DNA from: Paracoccaceae bacterium
GTDB taxonomy: Bacteria > Pseudomonadota > Alphaproteobacteria > Rhodobacterales > Rhodobacteraceae
DNA: 64,000 bases
Assembly (NCBI GenBank): GCA_004153385.1
Contig: SDAL01000003.1
Span: 186,001 to 250,000, forward strand
Reading direction: 5' to 3'
The position numbers and the translations under genes were made by a program. Under the pieces are notes generated by a model that worked only from the letters and a program-made list of their open reading frames with translations, was not told the DNA's origin and made no database searches. Of the stretch, positions 35,587-45,065 are shown piece by piece; within the stretch, counting starts at the first letter, position 1; every line of letters starts with the position of its first letter.

Positions 35587-36395
35587 GCGTCCCCCTCCAA
35601 TGCGGCATCAAAGCGCGCAGCCGCCGCCACCAGCGATTGTGTGTAGCTGTCGCGCGGCCGGGTCAGAACGGTATCGGCAGGGCCTGCCTCGATCATGTGG
35701 CCATCGCGCATGACCATCACCCGCTCGGCCACCTGCCCCACAACCGCCAGATCATGGCTGATAAACAAAAGCGAGATCCCCAGATCGGTCACAAGGCTGC
35801 GTAAAAGCGTGACAATTTCGGCTTGGGTCGTGACATCCAGCGCCGTCGTAGGCTCGTCTGCGATCAGCAGTTTCGGCTGGCAGGCAAGCGCCATGGCAAT
35901 CGCCACACGCTGGCGCTGTCCGCCTGACACCTGATGGGGATAGGCGCGCATCAATCTGTCGGGATCGGGCAGGCGCACCTGATCCATCAGGGTGTGGACC
36001 TCGCGGGTGATATCGGGACGCGTGGCAGGCAATCCTTGGCGCAACAGGCGGCGGCGGACCGGCTGCGCGATCTGGCGCCCAAGCGGCATCAACGGATCAA
36101 GCGCGGTCAGCGGTTCCTGAAAGACAGTCGCAACCGCATTGCCGCGCAATCCGACCAGACGGCGTTCGGGGGCGCCAACGACCTCTTCGCCGGCCAAGGT
36201 GATCTGGCCACTGGCCCTGATCGCATCGGGCAGAAGTCCGGTGATCGCAAGCGATGTCAGCGATTTCCCCGATCCGCTTTCCCCGATCAGGCCGAACCGC
36301 TCGCCGCGCGAGAGGGTGAAGGAAAGCCCTTCAACCAGCACTTTGTCGACGGTGGCAAGGCGCAGATCCCTGACGCGTAATATCTCGTCCATCAT
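35583..36395 (-). CDS. Peptide/nickel-type ABC transporter ATP-binding protein (DppD-like)
   Basis: About 270 residues. It has [14 protein letters not shown] as Walker [16 protein letters not shown] as Q-loop, [15 protein letters not shown] as signature and [12 protein letters not shown] as Walker B. I start it at 36395 ([11 protein letters not shown]), which overlaps the permease stop by 4 bp; the longer frame to 36500 is antisense to nothing useful and lies inside the permease gene. The DppD-type C-terminal tail ([21 protein letters not shown]) is present. Confidence 0.92.
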   Translation of the reverse strand: MMDEILRVRDLRLATVDKVLVEGLSFTLSRGERFGLIGESGSGKSLTSLAITGLLPDAIRASGQITLAGEEVVGAPERRLVGLRGNAVATVFQEPLTALDPLMPLGRQIAQPVRRRLLRQGLPATRPDITREVHTLMDQVRLPDPDRLMRAYPHQVSGGQRQRVAIAMALACQPKLLIADEPTTALDVTTQAEIVTLLRSLVTDLGISLLFISHDLAVVGQVAERVMVMRDGHMIEAGPADTVLTRPRDSYTQSLVAAAARFDAALEGDA

Positions 36396-37240
36396 GCCTC
36401 TCCCCGCTGCGAACTGACCCTGTCGCGCAGACCATCGGCCAGAAGATTGACCCCGATCACCAGCGCAAACAGCGCAAGCCCCGGCAAAACCGCGCCCCAA
36501 GGCGCGCTATAGACGGTGCCTTGAGCCTCTTGCAGCATTTGCCCCCAAGACGCATTGGGCGGTGGCGCACCAAGCCCCAGATAGGACAAGGACGCCTCTG
36601 CCATCACGGCAAGCCCGAATTGCAGCGCCAGATTGACCCCGAGAAACGGCAAGATGTTGGGCACGATATGCCACAGCACAATCGCGGGCCAAGATGTGCC
36701 ACACACACGCGCGGCGACGATATAATCCTGGCCCAGCACCTGTTTGGTCAAAATCCGCGTGATGCGCCCGACGATCGGCGCAAGCCCGATACCGAGCGCC
36801 AAAATCGCCGTACCCAAGGAGGCTTCCTGACGGGTCGCCACCACCAGCATCGCGATCAAAAGCGTGGGAAACGCGATCAGGATATCGAAAAACGCAGCCA
36901 GCGCATCATCGGCAAAGCGGGTCGCAAAGGCTGCCAGAATACCGCACATCACCCCGATCGCGGCCCCGATGGCCACGGCCCCGCAGCCAACCACCAGCGC
37001 AACCCGCGCGCCCACCATCAGCTGCGTCAGGATATCGCGGCCCAACCGGTCGGTTCCGGCCCAATGCGCCCAACCGGGCGTCTCGAGGCGACCGCCGACC
37101 ATGTCCGACAGTGCATACGGGGTCCACACAAACGACACGAGCCCCGCCAGTAAAGGAACGCCCACCAGAACGGCCCCAAGCCAAAGCGTAATGTTCTTGC
37201 GCGATCCAACGCGCGCGGCAATGTTCACGCCATCATCCAT
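36392..37240 (-). CDS. Peptide/nickel-type ABC transporter permease (DppC-like)
   Basis: 282 residues with an N-terminal cytoplasmic stretch, a first helix, a periplasmic loop containing HWAGTDRLGRDILTQLM (the DppC signature) and the EAA loop RVCGTSWPAIVLWHIVPN before the last helices. Together with the 37240-38193 permease it forms the channel. It overlaps both neighbours, by 1 bp upstream and 4 bp downstream. Confidence 0.93.
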   Translation of the reverse strand: MDDGVNIAARVGSRKNITLWLGAVLVGVPLLAGLVSFVWTPYALSDMVGGRLETPGWAHWAGTDRLGRDILTQLMVGARVALVVGCGAVAIGAAIGVMCGILAAFATRFADDALAAFFDILIAFPTLLIAMLVVATRQEASLGTAILALGIGLAPIVGRITRILTKQVLGQDYIVAARVCGTSWPAIVLWHIVPNILPFLGVNLALQFGLAVMAEASLSYLGLGAPPPNASWGQMLQEAQGTVYSAPWGAVLPGLALFALVIGVNLLADGLRDRVSSQRGEA

Positions 37241-38193
37241 CAGCGGCGCTCCTGTCGCAGGCGCGGATCAAGCAGACGCTGCGCGATATCGGCCAGAAAG
37301 CCGGTCAGCAGCACCAGAAGGGTCGATATGATCAGCACGCCCTGCACGTTGGGGTAGTCGCGTTGCTGGATGCCCAAAAGCAGCATGGAGCCCATTCCCG
37401 GCAGGGAAAACACCTGCTCCACCACCACCGCGCCCAGAAATGTGGTTGAAATTTCGATCCCCAAAACAGACACCACGGTCACCGCTCCGTTGCGCAGCCC
37501 GTGCCGGATCAGCGCGTGCGTCCGGCTTTCACCAAGCGCGCGCGCGGTGCGCAGAAAATCCGAGCCAAGCACTTCCAGCGTCGCGGCACGCACATAGCGC
37601 ATAAGCGAGGCAGACATGACGATGGCGATTGTGATCACAGGCAGGATCATCGATTGCACCGCGCGGGCCGGATCTGCGTAACCGCGCAGCGGAAACCCGC
37701 CCGATGGCAGCCACCGCAGATGCAAAGAGAATTCATAAACCAGCAAGATCCCCAGCCAGAACACAGGGATCGCAATGCCGATCTGCGACACGACCGACAG
37801 CGCCAGCCCGTACCAGCGCCGCGCCTTGACGGCGGCCAGAATGCCCAAAGGCACGGCGATCACAAGCGCCAGCCCGAAGGCTGCGAACGTCAGCGGCAAG
37901 GTCACACTGAGCCGTGTGGTGATTTCATCGATGACAGGCGCGCGCGACACGAACGACTGCCCCAGATCGAAACGTGCCAGATCCCCGAGATAGCCGAGAA
38001 ACTGCGCCCCGAGTGGCTGGTCCGATCCAAGCTGGGCTTGGGCTGCGGCGATTTGCGCAGGCGTGGCACCAACGCCCACCAACGCATTGGCCGGATCACC
38101 GGGCAGCAGCCGCAGAAGTGCAAACAGCACCACGGCCGCAATGAAAAGTGACAGCAGCAAGATAACCAGCCGCCGCAAGATATATCCCAGCAT
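37240..38193 (-). CDS. Peptide/nickel-type ABC transporter permease (DppB-like)
   Basis: 317 residues, six helices. The start MLGYILRRLVILLLSLF, the motif LLPGDPANALVG and the EAA loop SDFLRTARALGESRTHALIRHGLRN, followed by VVVEQVFSLPGMGSMLL, are diagnostic of DppB/OppB. It follows the binding-protein gene after a 71-bp gap that contains a strong hairpin. It overlaps the DppC-like gene by 1 bp. Confidence 0.93.
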   Translation of the reverse strand: MLGYILRRLVILLLSLFIAAVVLFALLRLLPGDPANALVGVGATPAQIAAAQAQLGSDQPLGAQFLGYLGDLARFDLGQSFVSRAPVIDEITTRLSVTLPLTFAAFGLALVIAVPLGILAAVKARRWYGLALSVVSQIGIAIPVFWLGILLVYEFSLHLRWLPSGGFPLRGYADPARAVQSMILPVITIAIVMSASLMRYVRAATLEVLGSDFLRTARALGESRTHALIRHGLRNGAVTVVSVLGIEISTTFLGAVVVEQVFSLPGMGSMLLLGIQQRDYPNVQGVLIISTLLVLLTGFLADIAQRLLDPRLRQERR

Positions 38194-38222
38194 GGATGAT
38201 CCCGTTTCCTCGCAATAGGCAC

Positions 38223-38247
38223 GGCCACGCAGTCCGGCTGCGTGGCC
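38223..38247 (-). terminator. Intercistronic attenuator hairpin between binding-protein and permease genes
   Basis: GGCCACGCAG (38223-38232) pairs perfectly with CTGCGTGGCC (38238-38247) over a 5-nt loop, 18 nt after the binding-protein stop on the minus strand. There is no U-tract, so partial termination or 3' end protection of the binding-protein mRNA is likely. Confidence 0.55.
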
Positions 38248-38264
38248 CGGTTTGAATCGGTGCG

Positions 38265-39782
38265 TTAGTCCGCTTTCGTGATATCTGCCGCGAAGAATTG
38301 CGAATTCAACCCGTTAAGCGGATACCCTGTTACATTCGAGGTGGACACCACGATCTGCGGGTAAAGATAAAGCCACATGCTGGCTGCATCTTGGGCGATC
38401 ATCTCGTTGGCATCGCGCAGCATATCGGTTTGCGTGTCGGTATCGGGGGCGGCTTCGGACTGGGTGATCAGGCGGGTCACCTCGGGGTTGTTGTAGCCCC
38501 AGTAGAAGTCCGGATTGCCATAGAACACGATATCGCGGTGGTTCACATGTTCTTGCAATGTGGCTTGGAAATCATGTGCCTTGTAGATTTTGGTATACCA
38601 TTCGTTTGCAGTGATGATGTTGATCTTCACTTCCACCCCGACCTTGGCCAGCTCGTTTTGCAAGAACTGTGCAACGATGGGATGGGGATCGTAGTTGGGT
38701 GTATCAAGGGTGAAGGTGAAGCCGTCGGGATAGCCCGCCTCTGCCAGCATCTGCTTGGCCGCGTCCGGGTCATAGGCGTTCACATCCGTCAGATCGACAA
38801 ACCACGGATCGGTCGGCGGCACGAAAGAGCCGATCAGCGTGCCGTAATCCCCCCAGACCGCGCGCAGCAGCTTTTGCTTGTCCACTGCCTTGGACAACGC
38901 GGCGCGCACCTCGACATTGTCAAACGGGGCCACACGGTCGTTATAAGCCAGAAGCTCTTTCGTGGTCGATGCCCCCTCGGAGATGGTGAAATCCGGATTG
39001 TCGGCAAAGCGGGCCAAGGCGTCGGGCGTCTGGACGGAGGTGATGATATCAACCGCCCCCGTTAGCAGCGCGTTGTTTTGTGCCGTGGCATCGGTAAAAT
39101 ACTGGAACATCACGCCGCCATTGCTGGGGGCCTCGCCCCAGTACGCGTCAAACGGCACCATCGCAAGCGCGGAGCCGCGACGCCATTCCTGCAGCATATA
39201 GGGACCTGTGCCATCTTCGGAGGCGCTGATATCCTCCGCCGCATCATTTACAATCCAGACATACGACAGGTTATAGGGCAGCGAGATCGAGGCCGTCTTC
39301 AATGTGATCACAACGGTTTTGTCGTCAGGCGCCTCGATCTTGTCGATCACATCAAGCGTGCTTTTGCGCGAGCTTGCTGACCCCTCTGCCGTCACCCGCT
39401 CGATCGAGGTCTTGACATCCGCAGCCGTCATCGGATCACCGGAGTGGAATGTCACCCCGTCTTTGAGCGTGAATGTATAGACCAGCCCGTCATCACTGGT
39501 TGTATAGCTGTCTACCAGCTTCGGCTCGACATCGCCCGCGTCTGTCAGAACAAAGAGCCCTTCGTAGACATTGCCGTTGAACGCTTCGTTGATGCCTTGG
39601 CCGGCACCGGCAGTATTGTCGAGGTTCTGCGGCTCGTAGAGCGACCCGATATTGACCACTGCTTGCGGGTCCACATCCTGCGCCATCGCGCAAACTGCGC
39701 CGAGTGTCAGCGCCGAGACGCTTGTCATCGCCATCAAGAGAGTACGCCCGCGCGCCTGCGCGTGATCAATTCTGAAATGCAT
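38265..39782 (-). CDS. Peptide/nickel-type ABC transporter substrate-binding protein (SBP family 5)
   Basis: A 505-residue periplasmic binding protein of the DppA/OppA family. The Sec signal peptide includes LMAMTSVSALTLGAVCAMA with cleavage before QDVDPQ. The family-5 core has YTFTLKDGVTFHSGDPMTAADV, LPYNLSYVWIVN and VEVRAALSKAVDKQKL. The ligand may be a peptide, an opine, a glycoside or an amide; the neighbours (two permeases, two ATPases, DUF1684) do not decide. It is the first gene of its operon and has an AGGGAC ribosome site. Confidence 0.93.
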   Translation of the reverse strand: MHFRIDHAQARGRTLLMAMTSVSALTLGAVCAMAQDVDPQAVVNIGSLYEPQNLDNTAGAGQGINEAFNGNVYEGLFVLTDAGDVEPKLVDSYTTSDDGLVYTFTLKDGVTFHSGDPMTAADVKTSIERVTAEGSASSRKSTLDVIDKIEAPDDKTVVITLKTASISLPYNLSYVWIVNDAAEDISASEDGTGPYMLQEWRRGSALAMVPFDAYWGEAPSNGGVMFQYFTDATAQNNALLTGAVDIITSVQTPDALARFADNPDFTISEGASTTKELLAYNDRVAPFDNVEVRAALSKAVDKQKLLRAVWGDYGTLIGSFVPPTDPWFVDLTDVNAYDPDAAKQMLAEAGYPDGFTFTLDTPNYDPHPIVAQFLQNELAKVGVEVKINIITANEWYTKIYKAHDFQATLQEHVNHRDIVFYGNPDFYWGYNNPEVTRLITQSEAAPDTDTQTDMLRDANEMIAQDAASMWLYLYPQIVVSTSNVTGYPLNGLNSQFFAADITKAD

Positions 39783-40483
39783 GAGATGTCCCTGTTCTTA
39801 TTGCATGGTGGGCCGCAGCGGCGCTGCGCAAATCTAATGGCAAAGGCTTTAACATATCGCAAGGTGGAAGATGTGTATCGGGCTTGTGCGGCCCGGTGCG
39901 GCGCCGCACAGGTGGTAGAAACCGGAGTGTGTTGTCATTCGCGCCCCCAAACCAACTGCCTCAAACCCACCATCTGCCTCAAATCCCTTGCCGGCACCCT
40001 GATGGACGGGTTGCCAAGACACAGGTGCCACGCGCACCAAAGCACAGCAATAGACCCGTGTGCACAGACCCTGTGCCGATATTTCCGGGCGCGATATACG
40101 GGCAACCGGAACGTTGGGGGCACTCGGGCGCGCGCTTGCGCATGATAGAAACGACGCCCCTCGCCGTTTTGACGTGCCCCGTGTCTGGCACCCTTCTGCC
40201 AAGATGCGCCATATCATCACCTTGCGCGGGCCTGTTGGACATGACACGGCGCGGGTAAAAAAGCCCCGGTTATGCAGCATATTGCGGCAAGATCTGGCAA
40301 AATACAACGGTTAGACCACGAAACGCACAGCCCTTGGCGACAAAGAGCGGGGATGGGGCAGAACGGACGGGAGACGCCCTGCCACACATGCTTTGTCACA
40401 ATCGGGTGATTTTCGGATTCCCGTGCGTCACCCGTGATGATATCAGGGCGCAACCGGATCGGCCAAAGGAAAGCCCTAGCAGT
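39783..40483. other. Long divergent intergenic region before nadA
   Basis: 701 bp, the largest gap in the window, between the divergent binding-protein gene and nadA. Short frames exist on both strands, but none has a ribosome site, a recognised motif or a coding pattern. Symmetric elements include the perfect 14-bp palindrome GTGCGGCGCCGCAC (39896-39909) and GCAGC-GGC-GCTGC (39815-39827). It holds at least two promoters. The rest may be a decayed gene or a non-coding RNA locus; I cannot tell which. Confidence 0.5.
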
Positions 40484-41533
40484 ATGCCAGCCATCTCTCA
40501 GCTCCGTTCGACCCTGTCCAGACATTATGATCTGGCGCCCAACATCGCCTTGGCCGACAGCATGCAAGACATCTATGCCAAGATGCGCCGTGTGGTCTCG
40601 CCTGCGGATTGGGCAATCTATGCACCTTATGTCAAAGCAATCAACGACCTGAAAGCCAGCAAAAACGCGGTTGTTCTGGGTCATAATTACATGACCCCCG
40701 AAATCTATCACGGTGTGTCGGATTTCGTCGGCGACAGCTTGCAGCTGGCGATGAAAGCGACCGAGGTCGAGGCCGATATCATCGTTCAGGGTGGTGTGCA
40801 TTTCATGGCTGAAACGAGCAAGATCCTCAGCCCCGAAAAGATCGTGCTGATCCCGGATATGGAGGCAGGCTGCAGTCTTGCCAGCTCCATCACCGCCGAC
40901 GGAATTGCCCAGATGCGCGCGAAATATCCCGGCGCGCCGGTCGTGTCTTACGTCAACACCACGGCAGAGGTTAAAGCCGCCTCTGATATATGTTGCACAT
41001 CGTCGAATGCATTGCAGATCGTTGAGGCGCTGGAGGCCGACACCGTCATTATGACGCCCGATCAGTTTCTGGCGCAAAACGTTGCAAACCAGTCGCGCAA
41101 AAACGTCGTGTTCTGGCCGGGGTCCTGCATCGTGCACGAACTTTACACCGCCGAGGATCTACGCGCCTACCGTGACGCTGACCCGCAGGTGAAGATCATC
41201 GCCCATCCCGAATGCACCCCCGCGGTCGTGGCAGAGGCGGATTACACAGGCTCTACCAGCGGGATCATCAACTGGATCCACACCAATCAGCCGCGAAAGG
41301 CGATGCTGGTGACCGAATGTTCCATGGCCTCCAATATCGCCGACGAGCTGCCCGAGGTGGAATTTGCCAAGCCCTGCAACATGTGCCCCTACATGAAGAA
41401 GATCTCGCTCGAAAATATCCTTTATGTCTTGCATACATTGGACAATCAGGTGGAAGTGGCTCCCGATATCGCGGCGCGTGCGCGCCTGTCCGTACAGCGC
41501 ATGATTGATCTGTCACGCCAGTTGGGCCTGTAG
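40484..41533 (+). CDS. nadA: Quinolinate synthase
   Basis: 349 residues. It condenses iminoaspartate with dihydroxyacetone phosphate to quinolinate, using a [4Fe-4S] cluster. Conserved pieces are LGHNYMTPEIYHGVSDFVGDS, PDMEAGCSLA (C130), WPGSCIVHE (C215) and CNMCPYMK (C298/C301), which supply the cluster cysteines. An upstream in-frame start would add 50 residues without homology. I prefer the ATG at 40484, with GGAAAG 11-16 nt upstream. First gene of nadA-nadB-nadC. Confidence 0.95.
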   Translation: MPAISQLRSTLSRHYDLAPNIALADSMQDIYAKMRRVVSPADWAIYAPYVKAINDLKASKNAVVLGHNYMTPEIYHGVSDFVGDSLQLAMKATEVEADIIVQGGVHFMAETSKILSPEKIVLIPDMEAGCSLASSITADGIAQMRAKYPGAPVVSYVNTTAEVKAASDICCTSSNALQIVEALEADTVIMTPDQFLAQNVANQSRKNVVFWPGSCIVHELYTAEDLRAYRDADPQVKIIAHPECTPAVVAEADYTGSTSGIINWIHTNQPRKAMLVTECSMASNIADELPEVEFAKPCNMCPYMKKISLENILYVLHTLDNQVEVAPDIAARARLSVQRMIDLSRQLGL

Positions 41534-41537
41534 CCAC

Positions 41538-43109
41538 GTGCGTCACACCCTTTATACAGACCGGATCGTGATTATCGGTGCGGGTCTGGGCGGGCTTTAT
41601 GCGGCGCTTGCGCTGGCGCCGCGCCGCGTGGTGGTCATATCGCCGGATGCGTTGGGTGCCGGGGCCAGTTCCGCATGGGCCCAAGGCGGAGTTGCCGCTG
41701 CCATGGCGCAGACCGACAGTCCCGCCGCCCATGCGGCCGATACCATCCGCGTGGGCGCGGGCATCGTGGATAGGGATGTGGCCCATAGGGTCACCTCGCT
41801 TGCGCGCGAGCATATCCTGAACCTGACCGCTCTGGGCGCGCCTTTCGATCGCAGTGCGACCGGCGAATATGTCCTGTCGCGAGAGGCGGCCCATAGCGTG
41901 GCACGGGTTGTGCGGGTGCAGGGCGATCAGGCGGGCGCGGCCATCATGGCGGCCCTGATCGAAAAAGTGCGCGCCGCCCCGCATATTCAGGTGCTGGAAC
42001 GCACAATGGCAGTGGGGCTGGAAACGGAGGCGGGCGCGGTCACAAGCGTCAGTTTGCAAAGCGCCGCCCCTGACCGCTCCGCGCCGGTCAGGCTGCGCGG
42101 GCGCGCGTTCTTGCTGGCGGGCGGCGGATCGGGCGGGCTTTACGCGCTGACCACCAACCCACCGCAAATCTGCGGGCAGGTCATCGGCATGGCAGCCCGC
42201 GCCGGTGCGCAGATCTCAGACGCGGAGTTCGTGCAGTTTCACCCGACCGCAATCGACGTGGGCGAAGACCCCGCCCCCTTGGCGACAGAGGCCCTGCGCG
42301 GCGAAGGCGCGCTGTTGATCAACGCCTGCGGCGAACGGTTCATGGACGGGCTACATCCCGACCGCGAGCTGGCGCCGCGTGATATCGTGGCGCGCGCGGT
42401 CTATCAGCAAACCCGTGATGGCAAGCGCCCGATGCTGGACACCCGCGCGGCTTTGGGGGGTCGGCTGCAAAGCCTTTATCCGGCGGTGTGGCAGGCCTGC
42501 ATGCGCAACGGGCTGAATCCCGTGACCCACCCCATACCGGTCGTGGCAGCCGCGCATTACCATATGGGCGGGATCACGACCAATTCCGAAGGCAAAGCCT
42601 CGCTTGGCAATCTGTGGGTCTGTGGTGAGGCGTCATCAACAGGCCTGCACGGGGCCAACAGGCTTGCCTCCAACGGGCTTCTGGAAGCGCTTGTTTATGC
42701 CCGCATCTGCGCCAACAGTATCATGGCAACCCATGCCGATTGTCCCGACGCCCCTGAAATCACGCTCCGTTTCGGGCATGGTGGCACTGCCCCACCTCTA
42801 GATGCGATCCGCGCGCTGCGCCACACCATGACGCGGAATGTAGGCGTCTTGCGCGACCACGCGGGCTTGCAACGCGCGCTATGTGATATTGCACGGCTGG
42901 AGACTGCCAACCCCCACGTGCCCGAATTCCTCAACATGTGTGCCACGGCCACATTGATCGCCGCAGGCGCGCGTGCCCGCTGTGAAAGCCGTGGCGCCCA
43001 TGAGCGTGCAGATTTCGCAGGGCCACCGGAGGGTCGCGGGCATCGCTCGATCACTACATTTACGGCCGCGATGGCCCAACGCGACCAGATTACAAAGGAT
43101 CTGACATGA
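41538..43109 (+). CDS. nadB: L-aspartate oxidase
   Basis: About 523 residues, an FAD enzyme of the succinate dehydrogenase/fumarate reductase flavoprotein family oxidising L-aspartate to iminoaspartate for NadA. FAD binding is IVIIGAGLGGLYAALAL, and active-site regions are GASSAWAQGGVAAAM, VQFHPTAI, RGEGALLINACGERFM and AAHYHMGGI with STGLHGANRLASNGLLEALV. I start it at GTG 41538, 4 nt after the nadA stop. An ATG at 41505 inside nadA is possible but has no ribosome site and adds unrelated residues. It overlaps nadC by 4 bp. Confidence 0.94.
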   Translation: MRHTLYTDRIVIIGAGLGGLYAALALAPRRVVVISPDALGAGASSAWAQGGVAAAMAQTDSPAAHAADTIRVGAGIVDRDVAHRVTSLAREHILNLTALGAPFDRSATGEYVLSREAAHSVARVVRVQGDQAGAAIMAALIEKVRAAPHIQVLERTMAVGLETEAGAVTSVSLQSAAPDRSAPVRLRGRAFLLAGGGSGGLYALTTNPPQICGQVIGMAARAGAQISDAEFVQFHPTAIDVGEDPAPLATEALRGEGALLINACGERFMDGLHPDRELAPRDIVARAVYQQTRDGKRPMLDTRAALGGRLQSLYPAVWQACMRNGLNPVTHPIPVVAAAHYHMGGITTNSEGKASLGNLWVCGEASSTGLHGANRLASNGLLEALVYARICANSIMATHADCPDAPEITLRFGHGGTAPPLDAIRALRHTMTRNVGVLRDHAGLQRALCDIARLETANPHVPEFLNMCATATLIAAGARARCESRGAHERADFAGPPEGRGHRSITTFTAAMAQRDQITKDLT

Positions 43110-43957
43110 TATCCAACGCTTCGCTGCCCGATCTGGTGCTGGAGCCTGTTGTTCGCGCCGCCTTGATGGAAGATCTGGGCGCCTATGGCGACATCACCAG
43201 CCGCGCGGTTGTGCCCCGTGATCTTACATATCGCGCCGCCCTGAACGCGCGCGAGGCGGCGATTGTGTCAGGCATGCAGCTTGCCCGACTGGCATTCCAT
43301 CTGGTTGACCCCACTTTGAGGGTCGAGGTTGTGATCAATGATGGCGCGCCGTGTGAAAAAGGCGATGTCCTGATGACGATCACCGGCTCTGCCACGGCGA
43401 TCTTGTCGGCGGAACGGGTTGCGCTGAATTTCGCGGGTCACCTGACAGGGATCGCGACCAAAACCGCAGGCTTTGTGGCACGCGCATATGGAACCCATGC
43501 CCGTATTACCTGCACCCGCAAAACCACGCCCGGGTTGCGCGCGGTCGAGAAACTGGCCGTCTTACATGGCGGCGGGGCCAATCACCGGTTTTCGCTCTCC
43601 GATGCGGTCATGATCAAGGATAACCACATTGCCGCAGCAGGCGGCGTGCGCGCGGCCCTGTCTGCGGCGCGGCGCAATGCCTCGCATATGAGCGCGGTCC
43701 AGATCGAGGTCGATACACTCGCCCAGCTGGACGAGGTGCTGTCGTGCGGGGGCGCTCAGGTCGTTCTGTTTGACAATATGGACACCGCCACGCTGGCCCA
43801 AGCCGTGCGAACCACCGATCGGCGGCTGATCACCGAAGCCAGCGGCAATGTGACACAAGACCGGGTGGCCGAAATTGCTGCAACCGGTGTGGATTTCATC
43901 TCGTCAGGGGCGCTGACGCATTCGGTGAAAGGGGTCGATCTGGGGCTGGATTTCTAA
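43106..43957 (+). CDS. nadC: Nicotinate-nucleotide pyrophosphorylase (carboxylating)
   Basis: 283 residues. It converts quinolinate and PRPP to nicotinate mononucleotide and CO2. Signatures are EDLGAYGDITSRAV near the N-terminus, RITCTRKTTPGLRAVEKLAV with the substrate-binding Arg and Lys residues, GGGANHRFSLSDAVMIKDNH, and VLFDNM with ASGNV in the C-terminal barrel. It overlaps nadB by 4 bp and completes the de novo NAD pathway operon. Confidence 0.96.
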   Translation: MISNASLPDLVLEPVVRAALMEDLGAYGDITSRAVVPRDLTYRAALNAREAAIVSGMQLARLAFHLVDPTLRVEVVINDGAPCEKGDVLMTITGSATAILSAERVALNFAGHLTGIATKTAGFVARAYGTHARITCTRKTTPGLRAVEKLAVLHGGGANHRFSLSDAVMIKDNHIAAAGGVRAALSAARRNASHMSAVQIEVDTLAQLDEVLSCGGAQVVLFDNMDTATLAQAVRTTDRRLITEASGNVTQDRVAEIAATGVDFISSGALTHSVKGVDLGLDF

Positions 43958-44015
43958 CACCAGCGATCCTGCCCACGAGCCACAAGACGCGCAGCAAGGC
44001 ATTTTGGAAAACGCC

Positions 44016-44945
44016 CTATTCTACTGCCGGGGCGTCGGTCACCAGTCCTTCCAGTTTCAGCTTCTCGATTTCTTGCGCGACGATACGGGCAAAGGCCTGC
44101 CCCACGGCACTCAATGGCCGGCCTTGCGGCACGAACTGCGCGATTTCATAGGTGATGGCTGGCAAAATCCGGTGCACGCTGACCTTGTCGGGGTTGCTCA
44201 ACTTTTGGGCCAAAGGATCGATAAAGGCCGCGCCGAACCCACGTTCCACCAGCCGCAACACGCTGACTGCTGTGCGTGTTTCTGTGGAGATATTCACATC
44301 AACACTAATGGTTTTCATCATCGTGTCAATGCGTTGTCGTAAGGGGCTGTCTTGTAGAAGCGAGACAAACCGCTCTGCGCGCAGCCGCGGCAACGGGATC
44401 GCATCCGCCTGCCCCATCGGATGGCCCTTCGGCAGGAAACACCGCGCTTCACATTGTCCAAGCGTGGTCAGATCGCCGCCGAACGTATCTGCGTTCAATG
44501 TAATACCAAAGGCCAGATCGCACCGCCTGTCATTGATCATGCGCAGCAACTCCGCCATGCCCACATCAATGATCTGCACCCTGACATCGGGGTGGGTTTC
44601 GCGAAACTGCTCCAACGCGTCCACAAGGAAGGTTTCGCAGTAAATCGGCTGGGCTGCGATGGTAAGATGCCCCACCTGACCTTTGCTGATCGCGTCGGCT
44701 TCTGCCTCCAGAAAACGGGCACGAGAGAGATATTGCGCCACTTTTTCATGGAAGATGAATGCCTCATTTGTGGGCGTTAGCCGGTTCTTCCTGCGTAAAA
44801 ACAGAGCAAAACCTACATCACCCTCCAACTGCGACAGCAGCCGGCTGACCATAGGTTGGCTGATTTCAAGGTCATCGGAAGCCAATTTCACTGCCCCCAG
44901 ACGCATGAACGCGTCAAATGCCTGTAGTTCTTTTATCTTCAACAT
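44016..44945 (-). CDS. LysR family transcriptional regulator of the tct operon
   Basis: 309 residues. The winged HTH occupies about 1-65 (LQAFDAFMRLGAVKLASDDL, ISQPMVSRLLSQLEGDVGFALFLRRKNRL) and the effector domain about 90-295. It is divergent from tctC across a 120-bp gap, the usual arrangement for LysR control of tripartite tricarboxylate transporters. Its ligand would be the transported acid or a breakdown product. The C-terminus converges on nadC with about 58 bp between. Confidence 0.92.
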   Translation of the reverse strand: MLKIKELQAFDAFMRLGAVKLASDDLEISQPMVSRLLSQLEGDVGFALFLRRKNRLTPTNEAFIFHEKVAQYLSRARFLEAEADAISKGQVGHLTIAAQPIYCETFLVDALEQFRETHPDVRVQIIDVGMAELLRMINDRRCDLAFGITLNADTFGGDLTTLGQCEARCFLPKGHPMGQADAIPLPRLRAERFVSLLQDSPLRQRIDTMMKTISVDVNISTETRTAVSVLRLVERGFGAAFIDPLAQKLSNPDKVSVHRILPAITYEIAQFVPQGRPLSAVGQAFARIVAQEIEKLKLEGLVTDAPAVE

Positions 44946-44989
44946 ATCGTGCGGTCTCAGTATGCATATTGGTTAATCCATGTTTATTT

Positions 44990-45007
44990 CTTGCATGAAA
45001 ACGCAAG
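44990..45007. promoter_or_regulatory. Inverted repeat in the LysR/tctC divergent promoter
   Basis: CTTGC-ATGAAAAC-GCAAG is a perfect 5+8+5 dyad, 59-76 bp upstream of the tctC ATG and 45-62 bp upstream of the LysR start. It is the best candidate for the LysR binding site in the 120-bp divergent gap, although its spacing is not a strict T-N11-A. Confidence 0.4.
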
Positions 45008-45065
45008 CTGTGGAAGCTCCTAATCATCAAACGTGTTCAAACGTTGACCGCAGGAGAGGAAATTC

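Noticed and set aside
38298-39065. A 255-codon plus-strand frame opposite the peptide binding protein
   Set aside because: No ribosome site or domain, and the binding protein on the other strand has a signal peptide and family-5 motifs.
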